DNA from: Falsiroseomonas frigidaquae
Lineage (GTDB): Bacteria > Pseudomonadota > Alphaproteobacteria > Acetobacterales > Acetobacteraceae
DNA: 64,000 nucleotides
Assembly: GCF_012163145.1 (NCBI RefSeq)
Contig: NZ_JAAVTX010000002.1
Coordinates: 248,001 to 312,000, forward strand
Direction of reading: 5' to 3'
The position numbers and the translations under genes were made by a program. Positions 1-6,786 of the stretch are shown piece by piece. The notes beneath the pieces are model-generated. The model had not been told where the DNA came from and ran no database searches. It saw nothing but the letters and a program-made list of their open reading frames with translations. Within the stretch, counting starts at the first letter, position 1; each line of letters starts with the position of its first letter.

Positions 1-1
1 C

Positions 2-895
2 CGCTTCACGCATGCGCACGCCGCGCTGGCGGCGGAAGCCGCGCATTGGGCCGGCATCTTCGCCGACCGTCGTCGCATCATCCAGCTCGTCCCCGCACAC
101 CACATCTACGGCTTCCTGTTCACCATCCTGCTGCCGGAGGCGCTGGGCGTGCCGGTGGTGGATGGCCGCGCGCTGTCGCCGGGCCGCCTGGCGCGGCTGC
201 TGCGCGGCGATGACCTGCTGGTGGGCTTCCCCGCCGGCTGGACGCCCATGCTGCGCAGCCTGGACCGGCTGCCGGACGGCATCCGCGCCACCAGCAGCAC
301 CGCGCCCCTGCCCGCCGCCACACACCACGCGCTGCGCGAGGCCGGTGCCGCGCAGGTGGTGGAGGTGTACGGATCTTCCGAGACCGCCGGCCTCGCCGCG
401 CGCAGCGTACCCGAGGCGCCCTTCGCCCTGCTGCCGCGCTGGCGCCCCGGCCAGGCAGGCGAGGCCGCCTCCGTCATCGAGGTCGCGACCGGCGCGGAGA
501 TCGCCCTGCCCGATCGCTGCGAATGGCTCGGCGGCGGCACGCTGCGCCTGCTCGGCCGCAAGGACGACGCGGTGCAGGTCGGTGGCGTCAACGTCTATCC
601 GGCACGGGTCGCGGCACGGCTGGCGGCGCATCCGCTGGTGTCGGATGCCGCTGTGCGTCTGGATGCAACGCTGCCGGAGCCGCGGCTGAAGGCTTTCGTC
701 ACGCTGCACACGCCGCGCGAACGCGCTGGCGCGCATGCGGCGCTGGAGGCCTGGTGCCGCGAGAACCTGCCGGCCGCGGAGCGCCCGGTCAGCATCGAGC
801 TGGGAGGCCGGCTGCCGCGCAACGCGCTGGGAAAGCTTTCAGACTGGGCATCGGCCGGGACTTCAGGCGCGGCTTCGGCCGCCGCGCCTCACTGA
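2..895 (+). CDS. AMP-binding acyl-CoA ligase, 4-coumarate-CoA ligase-like (5' partial)
   Basis: The reading frame is already open at base 2, so the N-terminal part lies outside the window and about 297 residues are visible. They carry the hallmarks of the acyl/aryl-CoA ligase (ANL) superfamily: an HHIYGF segment like the substrate-pocket HxYG of 4-coumarate-CoA ligases, the adenylate-binding YGSSETAG motif, and the C-terminal hinge and catalytic region (GRKDDAVQVGGVNVYP, then RNALGKLSDW with the catalytic lysine). The family activates carboxylic acids through an acyl-AMP to a CoA thioester. The protein is short compared with typical 4CLs after the YGSSETAG motif. Because a gas-vesicle operon follows, it may be the p-coumaryl-CoA ligase that feeds the photoactive yellow protein chromophore; that is inference. 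It ends 13 bp before the convergent chemoreceptor gene. Confidence 0.85.
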   Translation, partial: RFTHAHAALAAEAAHWAGIFADRRRIIQLVPAHHIYGFLFTILLPEALGVPVVDGRALSPGRLARLLRGDDLLVGFPAGWTPMLRSLDRLPDGIRATSSTAPLPAATHHALREAGAAQVVEVYGSSETAGLAARSVPEAPFALLPRWRPGQAGEAASVIEVATGAEIALPDRCEWLGGGTLRLLGRKDDAVQVGGVNVYPARVAARLAAHPLVSDAAVRLDATLPEPRLKAFVTLHTPRERAGAHAALEAWCRENLPAAERPVSIELGGRLPRNALGKLSDWASAGTSGAASAAAPH

Positions 896-908
896 GCAGC
901 CGCCGCCG

Positions 909-2474
909 TCACGCCGCCTTCTGCCGCAGCAGCAGGCGGCGGATCGCGGCGGCCAGTTCCGCCTCCTCCGTCGCCTGGGCGAAGATGAAGACCAGCCGCG
1001 CCTCGCTATCCACGCCGGCCATCTTCACGCGCTGTGCCGGCAGCCCCGGCAGGTCCAGCATCGCTTCCGACCCGGCCGGCATCAGCGGCGCCGGCGTGAA
1101 GCGCGCGCCGTGGTCGGAGATGTCCTTCAGTCGCCCCTCCAGCGTCTCGCCATTCAGGATCAGCCGCGCCGGCAGATCCACCGCATGGCGCGGCTCCCGC
1201 CGCCGATCGGTTTCGCTCAGCCCGCTGCGGGCCAGGCCGATGATGCGGCTCTGCAGTGTCGACAGGCAGGCGGAGACCTGGCCGGAGGCGCCGTGGATCA
1301 TGCCGACGGACATGCGGTTGTCGTCGATTTCCTGCACCGCGGCGGCAACGCGGCGGCTGGCGCCGGTGGCGGCTTCGGAGGCGTCGCGCACCGCGCTCGC
1401 CACTTCCTCCACCACGCTCGACTGGTCCTGCAGCATCTCGGCGATGCGGCCGGTGATGGTATCCAGCGCACCCATGCCGGCATGCACGCTGTCCATCGCA
1501 TGCAGGGCATTGGCCGCGCCGGCCTGCACGCTGGCCAACCGTTCCGCAATCTCGGTGGAGGCCTTGGCGGTCTGCGCCGCCAGCGTCTTCACCTCGCCGG
1601 CGACCACGGCGAAGCCTTTGCCGGCCTCCCCCGCCCGCGCCGCCTCGATCGTCGCGTTCAGCGCCAGCAGGTTGGTCTGCCGCGCGATCAGGCCGATCAT
1701 TCGCGTCACGTCGTCGATCTCATCCGCCTGGCGCCGCAGATCATCGAAGGTGGTGCGCGCGGCGTCGGAGGCGGTGACCACCTGGCGCGTCGTCTGCGCA
1801 GCCAGCGCCATCTGGCTGCTGCTCTCGCGGATCGCCTCGACGATGCGCGCGGTGCCGGCCGCCGCCTCGTCCGACCCGGCGGCGGAGCGCTCGGTCTCGC
1901 CCTGCGCCGCGGCGGCCTCGTGCGAGGCACGCACGGTCGCGCGTTCCAGCGTATCCGCAATCTCCTCCAGCTCGCGCGCCGAGGTGTTGATCTCATCCAC
2001 CGCGGCATCGGTCTCGCGCTCGATGGCCTCGGCCATGTTGCGGATTGCGTCGGCCTTGCCGTCATCCTCGCGCAGGTCGCGGTCCAGCCGGTCCTGGCGC
2101 AGCGCCAGCATATCCGCCGCCAGCAGGGGGATGGCGGCGCAGCACGCCGTCGCGCGCCGCAGGCCGGCGCCCGGCTGCGCGGGCGATGCGCCCACTTCCT
2201 CCAGCGCCGCCAGCGCGGCGTCCATGGCGGTGTCGAGCTGGCGCCTGCCGCGCAGCAGCGCGGCCAGCAGCAGCCCCGCCAGCAGCGACAGCGGAAGGCC
2301 CGCGAGCAGCGCCGGCAGCGCCAGTCCCGGCATGGCCACGGCGACAGCCAGCGCGGCACCCGCCAGCGCGGCGGCGGCCGCCAGCAAGGGCGGCGCCGCA
2401 GCGGAATCGGTGGCACGCCCGGGGAAGCGTGGCAGGCGAGCCGCAGGGGCTGCAATTGATGGGCGTCGCGACAT
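909..2474 (-). CDS. Methyl-accepting chemotaxis protein with C-terminal PilZ domain
   Basis: This 521-residue chemoreceptor has two closely spaced hydrophobic helices (about residues 28-49 and 51-74) with almost no periplasmic loop, so it probably senses an intracellular or membrane signal. A long helical cytoplasmic domain follows. The conserved signalling tip that binds CheW/CheA lies near residues 256-300 ([20 protein letters not shown], then [11 protein letters not shown]). At the C-terminus, RRREPRH (424-430) and DISDHG (451-456) match the RxxxR and [D/N]xSxxG c-di-GMP-binding motifs of PilZ. No classical HAMP or PAS domain is obvious. The start is set by an ATG preceded by GGAGGAG. It is divergent from the gas-vesicle operon and convergent with the ligase, so it could couple motility to the neighbouring buoyancy or light-related genes. 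Confidence 0.9.
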   Translation of the reverse strand: MSRRPSIAAPAARLPRFPGRATDSAAAPPLLAAAAALAGAALAVAVAMPGLALPALLAGLPLSLLAGLLLAALLRGRRQLDTAMDAALAALEEVGASPAQPGAGLRRATACCAAIPLLAADMLALRQDRLDRDLREDDGKADAIRNMAEAIERETDAAVDEINTSARELEEIADTLERATVRASHEAAAAQGETERSAAGSDEAAAGTARIVEAIRESSSQMALAAQTTRQVVTASDAARTTFDDLRRQADEIDDVTRMIGLIARQTNLLALNATIEAARAGEAGKGFAVVAGEVKTLAAQTAKASTEIAERLASVQAGAANALHAMDSVHAGMGALDTITGRIAEMLQDQSSVVEEVASAVRDASEAATGASRRVAAAVQEIDDNRMSVGMIHGASGQVSACLSTLQSRIIGLARSGLSETDRRREPRHAVDLPARLILNGETLEGRLKDISDHGARFTPAPLMPAGSEAMLDLPGLPAQRVKMAGVDSEARLVFIFAQATEEAELAAAIRRLLLRQKAA

Positions 2475-2614
2475 GCCGAGCTCTCCTCCGTCGTGCGGCG
2501 CTTCGCAGCCCCACCGACGGCCAAGCCTGCGACGGCTCGGGCGAAGAAGCGGTAAACGCCCCGCAGATTTTCGCGATGCACACGACCCTGCGCTTCACCG
2601 CTGATTCACCAAGC

Positions 2615-2635
2615 CGCTGCTAGCCTCGCTGCTAG
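2615..2635 (+). promoter_or_regulatory. 9-bp direct repeat upstream of the gas-vesicle operon
   Basis: CGCTGCTAG occurs at 2615-2623 and again at 2627-2635, giving a 12-bp period, in the 221-bp divergent region between the chemoreceptor and the gvp operon. TGCTAGCCT inside it resembles an extended -10 element. It could be a direct-repeat operator or part of the promoter. No clear -35 is visible, and the rest of 2475-2695 shows nothing else that I can assign. Confidence 0.3.
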
Positions 2636-2695
2636 ACGCCCAGGACGGGTGTCGGCGCCCGGGCGCAATCCCGGCCCGGCCAGGATGCCCGGCAA

Positions 2696-3385
2696 TTGGA
2701 TTTCGGTTCCCGCAGCATCCGTTCCGCCGGCCTCGGCAGCGGCAGCATCGAGGTGACGCTGCCCAGCCGCCTGCGCGAGCTGACCGGCCTGCCCTGCCGC
2801 ATCACGCTGCGCGACGGGCTGCGGCCAGAGATCGTGCTGGTACCGGACCTGCGCGCCGCGCGGCAGGCGCTGCAATCCCTGTGGACACGCCTTGCCGCGG
2901 CGCTGGACCTGCCGCAGGGGGCCCTGCCGCTGGCCGAGACCGGCATCGCGCTGCGGCCGGATGCCGCGCCGACGCGGCTGTCCTGGACCGACGGGCTGTT
3001 GCTGGCCGCGCCGCCGCCACATGCGCCGGAAGCCACGGCACGCCTGCTGCGGGCGATGGGCGTACCGGCCGCCACGCAGGCCGGCGTCTCGGCGGAACTC
3101 GGCGAAGCCTGCGCCGCCGCCTTCGCCTTCGCCGCCACCGGCCTGGTGCCCTGCCCCGAGGACCAGGAGGCCTGCGACATCGCCGCGGCCGCGCTGGCCG
3201 GCGCCGGGCTGGCCCCGGTGCAGGGCGCCGAGGATGCCGGCTGCGATGCCTTCTGGGCCGCCGCCACGCCGCCGCTGCGCCGGCTGCGCGACCTGCACCT
3301 GGACCTTGCCGCCACGCCCAGCCGCCACGCCGCGCTGCGGCGCGCCTGGCGGCAGGGTGTTGCCCTTGAACTCACCGGAGACTGA
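2696..3385 (+). CDS. Unknown protein, first gene of the gas-vesicle operon
   Basis: A 229-residue, Ala/Leu-rich soluble protein without signal peptide, membrane helix or recognisable motif. I do not recognise the family. An in-frame TAG at 2633 limits the start. The only candidates are the TTG at 2696, with AGGA about 10 bp upstream, or an internal GTG at 2753, so a TTG start is likely but unproved. The N-terminal part (GSGSIEVTLPSRL, then ITLRDG and EIVLVPD) looks like a compact beta-rich domain followed by helices. It ends 6 bp before gvpN and is read in the same direction, so it should be co-transcribed with the gas-vesicle genes. Its job could be regulatory or in assembly; nothing in the sequence decides this. 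Confidence 0.7.
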   Translation: MDFGSRSIRSAGLGSGSIEVTLPSRLRELTGLPCRITLRDGLRPEIVLVPDLRAARQALQSLWTRLAAALDLPQGALPLAETGIALRPDAAPTRLSWTDGLLLAAPPPHAPEATARLLRAMGVPAATQAGVSAELGEACAAAFAFAATGLVPCPEDQEACDIAAAALAGAGLAPVQGAEDAGCDAFWAAATPPLRRLRDLHLDLAATPSRHAALRRAWRQGVALELTGD

Positions 3386-3391
3386 CCGCGC

Positions 3392-4378
3392 ATGGCCCAC
3401 CCCCCCACCTCCACCGCGCAGGCAGCCCTGGACAATGCGCTGCGCCTGCAACCGGGCCCCGAGCATGTCCGCACGGCGGAGCTGGACGCGATCCATGGAC
3501 GCGCGCTGGCCTATCTGAATGTCGGCTACCCGGTGCATTTCCGCGGCCCGGCCGGCAGCGGCAAGACCAAGCTGGCGCTGTCCCTGGCGCAGGAACTGGC
3601 GCGGCCGGTGCTGCTGCTGGTGGGTGACGACACCTTCGACACACGCAGCCTGATCGGCGGCGATACCGGCACGCGCACCCGCCGCGTGGTGGACCGCTAC
3701 ATCACCAGCGTGATGAAGATGGAATCGGAAACCGCCCCGGTCTGGCTGGACCGCGCGCTCACCATCGCCTGCACCGAAGGCTGCACGCTGGTCTACGACG
3801 AATTCAACCGTGCACCCGCCTCCGCCAACAACGTGCTGCTGACGGTGCTGGAGGAACGCATCCTCGTGTTGCCGAAATCCGGCCGCGGGGAGACGGCGGT
3901 GCGGGTGCACCCGGAGTTCCGCGCCATCTTCACCTCCAACCCCGAGGATCATGCCGGCACCCATGCGGCGCAGGATGCGCTGATCGACCGCATGGTGACG
4001 ATCGATGTCGAAAGCTTCGACCGCGACACGGAAATCGCCATCACGGTGGCGCGTTCCGGGCTGGCGGAGGTGGATGCTGCGCGGATCGTGGACATGGTGC
4101 GGGATTTCCGCCGGTCGCGCGAATGGGTGCAGCGGCCGACTCTGCGCGCCTCCATCATGATCGCCCGCATGGCGCAGCGGCTGGAGCTGCGCGTGGCGGC
4201 GGATGAACCGCGCTTCGTGCAGCTCTGCCTGGACCTGCTGGCCAGCCGCGCCAAGCCAGGCCCGAACGGCGTGCCGGACCCGCGCCAGCGGCAGATGCTG
4301 GCGCGGCTGATCGAGCATTTCTGCGGCGCGGAGGCGGCGACCTCGCTACGCCCCGCGCGCGCCGGGATCGCGGCGTGA
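3392..4378 (+). CDS. gvpN: Gas vesicle protein GvpN (MoxR-like AAA+ ATPase)
   Basis: A 328-residue AAA+ ATPase of the MoxR/GvpN group. The Walker A motif GPAGSGKT is at residues 52-59. The Walker B region reads CTLVYDEFNRA, the typical GvpN/MoxR form with DE followed by FNR, and IFTSNPEDHAG forms the sensor-1 segment. GvpN is needed for full widening of gas vesicles from initial bicones to mature cylinders in several organisms, and is thought to act in the cytoplasm on shell growth. The gene follows the operon's first gene by 6 bp, and its stop overlaps the next start (TGATG). Full length for the family. Confidence 0.95.
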   Translation: MAHPPTSTAQAALDNALRLQPGPEHVRTAELDAIHGRALAYLNVGYPVHFRGPAGSGKTKLALSLAQELARPVLLLVGDDTFDTRSLIGGDTGTRTRRVVDRYITSVMKMESETAPVWLDRALTIACTEGCTLVYDEFNRAPASANNVLLTVLEERILVLPKSGRGETAVRVHPEFRAIFTSNPEDHAGTHAAQDALIDRMVTIDVESFDRDTEIAITVARSGLAEVDAARIVDMVRDFRRSREWVQRPTLRASIMIARMAQRLELRVAADEPRFVQLCLDLLASRAKPGPNGVPDPRQRQMLARLIEHFCGAEAATSLRPARAGIAA

Positions 4379-4704
4379 TGCGCGCCGCACCCGGCACCAT
4401 CCCGCCACGCCGCTCGCGCCTGGGCCGCGGCGGGGACCGCGTGACGCTCGAGTCAGTGGCGGCGGAGTTTGCTTTGCTGGCGCAGCGCCGCGCGCGGCTG
4501 CAACGGCAACTCGACCTGCTTGGCCGGCAGGCGGATGCGGCACGCGGCAACCTCTCGCGCGTCGAACTGCGGCTGGTCGCGCTGTCCGGCCGCATGACGC
4601 TGCCGGCTTCGCGCGGCACGGCGCCACCGTCGGAAAATCCGCCCCCTGCCGCTTCCCCCGCGCGGCCGCGTGCCGCCGCGCGCGGCGCGCTTCTCGAATA
4701 CTGA
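4378..4704 (+). CDS. Small coiled-coil protein in the gas-vesicle operon (GvpV-like position)
   Basis: A 108-residue basic protein. The ATG at 4378 overlaps the gvpN stop, and a GTG one codon upstream is also possible. Residues about 22-72 form one amphipathic helix with heptad-like spacing (LAQRRARLQRQLDLLGRQ, then LSRVELRLVAL), followed by a Pro/Ala-rich tail. Placed directly behind gvpN, it occupies the position of GvpV in some gas-vesicle clusters (for example that of Serratia sp. 39006 as I recall it). I cannot establish homology by eye, so no symbol is given. It ends 12 bp before gvpO and is almost certainly part of the operon. Confidence 0.75.
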   Translation: MRAAPGTIPPRRSRLGRGGDRVTLESVAAEFALLAQRRARLQRQLDLLGRQADAARGNLSRVELRLVALSGRMTLPASRGTAPPSENPPPAASPARPRAAARGALLEY

Positions 4705-4716
4705 AGGATTCGTCCC

Positions 4717-4974
4717 ATGGACCTCACCGCGATCGTCGCCCAGACCAAGCGCCAGATGGCCGCCATCACCGGCCTCGCGCCCGAGACCGTCGCCCGTTTC
4801 GACCGCGAGGAGGAAGGCTGGTGCATCGCCATCGACATGGTGGAGCACCGCGCCATCCCCCGCACCAACGACCTGCTGGCCAGCTTCGAGGTGAAGCTTG
4901 ACGAGCAGGGGAATGTTCTGCGCTGGAAGCGCACCGGCCGCTTTCTGCGCAGCCAGGGCGGCGAGACGGGCTGA
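4717..4974 (+). CDS. gvpO: Gas vesicle protein GvpO
   Basis: An 85-residue protein matching the GvpO family: an N-terminal helix, then a GW-C-I-ID-VE-R-IP-TND-LASFEV-LDE-GN pattern (residues about 34-67) and a basic C-terminal strand RWKRTGRF. GvpO is a small accessory protein essential for vesicle formation in haloarchaea and common in bacterial clusters; its exact biochemical role is unknown. It is preceded by GAAGGA at good spacing. It follows the coiled-coil gene by 12 bp and precedes gvpJ by 4 bp. Confidence 0.92.
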   Translation: MDLTAIVAQTKRQMAAITGLAPETVARFDREEEGWCIAIDMVEHRAIPRTNDLLASFEVKLDEQGNVLRWKRTGRFLRSQGGETG

Positions 4975-4978
4975 GGCG

Positions 4979-5272
4979 ATGACCCTGCAGCACAGCGTCG
5001 CCGGATCGGGCCTGGCCGACATCCTGGAGAGAATCCTCGACAAGGGCATCGTGGTCGCCGGCGACATCTCCGTCAGCCTGGTGGGGGTGGAGCTGCTGAC
5101 CATCCGCCTGCGGCTGGTCATCGCCTCCGTCGACCGGGCGCTGGAGATGGGGATCCGGTGGTGGGAGGCGGATGCGGGCCTGACCGGCAAGACGGATACG
5201 CTGCAGGCCGAGAATGCTGCGCTGGTGCAGCGCGTCGCCGCGCTGGAACAGGCGCTGGAGATTCGCCGATGA
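4979..5272 (+). CDS. gvpJ: Gas vesicle protein GvpJ (GvpA-family minor shell/nucleation protein)
   Basis: The translation from ATG 4979 gives 97 residues with the GvpA fold: ILERILDKGIVVAGDISVS, then LVGVELLTIRLRLVIASVD. It carries AGDI where major shell GvpA proteins have DAW, and has the GIRWWEAD segment and a C-terminal coiled-coil (LQAENAALVQRVAALEQALE) typical of the long GvpJ proteins (compare Bacillus megaterium GvpJ with its WWENDPYL region). I therefore call it GvpJ rather than the major shell protein. GvpJ is a minor component thought to help nucleate or cap the vesicle. Its stop overlaps the gvpH start. Confidence 0.88.
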   Translation: MTLQHSVAGSGLADILERILDKGIVVAGDISVSLVGVELLTIRLRLVIASVDRALEMGIRWWEADAGLTGKTDTLQAENAALVQRVAALEQALEIRR

Positions 5273-5775
5273 GGCCGCCGCGCCACCCGCCCTCCGTCGC
5301 CCGCCGCATGGCGGATGCGGACCGTCCGCCGCAGGCCGCGACCAGCCTCGGCGGCATCTTCGAGGGGCTGCAGAAGCTGACGGAGACCTTGCAGGGCCTG
5401 TCGCAGAAGGCGGGCGGCGAGGAAGGCCGCGTGGTCTTCGGCTATTCCATCCGCACCGCGGGCGGCGAGACCCGGGCCGAGCCCTTTGGCCATGTGCCGC
5501 CCGCAGCCGCGGAGGCGAGGCCGGCGCCGCGCCAGCCCATCGTCGATGTCTTCGAGGAAGCGGAGGCGATCCGCGTGATTGCCGAGATGCCGGGTGTCGG
5601 CGCCGCCGATTTCGCGGCGCGGGTGGAAGACGGCGAGCTGGTGCTGGAAGCCGCGGATGGCCGCTGGCACAAGCGCGTGCCGCTGCCAGGCGCGGTGGAT
5701 GCGGCCGGCATGACCGTCGCCGCGCGGCACGGCATCATCGAAATCGGGCTGCCGCGCACTAGGCCCGTCGCATGA
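5269..5775 (+). CDS. gvpH: Gas vesicle protein GvpH (Hsp20/alpha-crystallin-like)
   Basis: A 168-residue protein whose C-terminal half is an Hsp20-like beta-sandwich (IVDVFEEAEAIRVIAEMPGV, then VEDGELVLEAADGRWHKRVPLP). The N-terminal third (LGGIFEGLQKLTETLQGL, then VVFGYSIRT) is the conserved GvpH leader. GvpH is a small-heat-shock-like chaperone-type accessory protein in gas-vesicle operons. The ATG at 5269 overlaps the gvpJ stop (ATGA), and its own stop overlaps the next start by 4 bp, a sign of translational coupling. Confidence 0.88.
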   Translation: MRPPRHPPSVARRMADADRPPQAATSLGGIFEGLQKLTETLQGLSQKAGGEEGRVVFGYSIRTAGGETRAEPFGHVPPAAAEARPAPRQPIVDVFEEAEAIRVIAEMPGVGAADFAARVEDGELVLEAADGRWHKRVPLPGAVDAAGMTVAARHGIIEIGLPRTRPVA

Positions 5776-6533
5776 GCGGGCTGTATGTCTTCGGCGTGGT
5801 GCAGGCAGATGCGCTGGCCGATGCCAGCGCCTTCGGCCCCGGCCTCGGTGGCGCGCAGCTGCGCCTGCTGCCGGGCGAACAGGGGCTGGCCGCACTGGTG
5901 GCCGATGCGCCGGCGGAGCCGCCGGAAGCCACGCGCCGCAACATGCTGGGCCACACGGCCGTACTGGAACGCGCCATCGCGGCGGCGGATGTGCTGCCGG
6001 TGCGCTTCGCCACCGTGGCACCGGATGCCACGCGGCTGGCCGGCTGCCTGGATCGCAACGCGGCCGCCTTCCGCGTGGCGCTCGCCGCCATCGCCGGGCG
6101 CATCGAACTGGGCGTGAAGGCGAGCTGGCAGGAAGGCGTGGCGGTCCGCGACATCCTGGCCGCCGATGCAGGGCTGCGCGCACTGCGCGACCGGCTGCAG
6201 AACCGGCCGGCGACGCAGACCTATCAGGAACGCATCGAACTTGGCCGCCGTGTGGAAGCCGCCATGAACACGATGCGCGACCGCGACGCGGCGATGCTGG
6301 CGGCGCGCCTGGACCCGCTGGCGGAACGCTGCATCACGCTGAAGCCGGTGGATGACAGCATGGTGCTGAACCGCGCCTTCCTGGTGCGGCGCGACCGCGA
6401 GACCGAATTCGACGCGGCGATGCGCGAGCTGGGCGAGGCACAGGGCGCACGGATGAGCTTCCGCTACATCGGCCCCGTGCCGCCCTACAACTTCGTCACG
6501 CTGCGCGCCGATTGGCTGGGGGAGGCCGCGTAG
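5772..6533 (+). CDS. Gas vesicle protein GvpF/GvpL (first copy)
   Basis: A 253-residue GvpF/GvpL-family protein. It starts with the typical MSGLYVFGVV strand and has the family's LPVRFATVAPD segment, the mid-region KASWQEG helix and the C-terminal YIGPVPPYNFV motif characteristic of GvpF/L. These proteins are accessory or minor structural factors that bind GvpA and are needed at an early step of vesicle assembly. It is the first of three family members in this operon, which suggests specialisation. It starts by ATGA overlap with gvpH and is followed within 1 bp by gvpG. Confidence 0.92.
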   Translation: MSGLYVFGVVQADALADASAFGPGLGGAQLRLLPGEQGLAALVADAPAEPPEATRRNMLGHTAVLERAIAAADVLPVRFATVAPDATRLAGCLDRNAAAFRVALAAIAGRIELGVKASWQEGVAVRDILAADAGLRALRDRLQNRPATQTYQERIELGRRVEAAMNTMRDRDAAMLAARLDPLAERCITLKPVDDSMVLNRAFLVRRDRETEFDAAMRELGEAQGARMSFRYIGPVPPYNFVTLRADWLGEAA

Positions 6534-6534
6534 C

Positions 6535-6786
6535 ATGGGGCTGTTCAAACTGCTCACCCTGCCCGTCTCCCTGCCGCTGGGCGGCATCGAATGGCTGGCG
6601 CGGCGCGTCGACCAGGCGGTGGATGCGCAATGGAACGACCCCAAGCGCATCGAAGCTGCGCTGATCGCGCTGGAGCGGCGGCTGGAGGCCGGCGAGATCG
6701 ACGAGGATGCCTTCGAGGCCGCGGAAGCCGACCTGCTGCGCGAATTGCGCGAAATGCGCGCCCGCCTGGCGCCGCCGCCGCCATGA
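6535..6786 (+). CDS. gvpG: Gas vesicle protein GvpG
   Basis: An 83-residue, mostly helical protein with the GvpG signature MGLFKLLTLPVSLPLGG at the N-terminus, a W-A-R-V region, and an acidic helix (EAGEIDEDAFEAAEADLL) near the C-terminus. GvpG is a small accessory protein essential in haloarchaea and usually encoded beside gvpF. Full length for the family. Its stop overlaps the start of the downstream ATPase gene by 4 bp (ATGA). Confidence 0.93.
   Translation: MGLFKLLTLPVSLPLGGIEWLARRVDQAVDAQWNDPKRIEAALIALERRLEAGEIDEDAFEAAEADLLRELREMRARLAPPPP

Noticed and set aside
3392-4378. Generic MoxR ATPase with nearby von Willebrand-type partner
   Set aside because: Context and sequence (gvpO, gvpJ and others downstream) identify GvpN; there is no VWA protein.
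4979-5272. Major gas-vesicle shell protein GvpA
   Set aside because: The WWEAD segment, long coiled-coil tail and AGDI in place of DAW are features of GvpJ.
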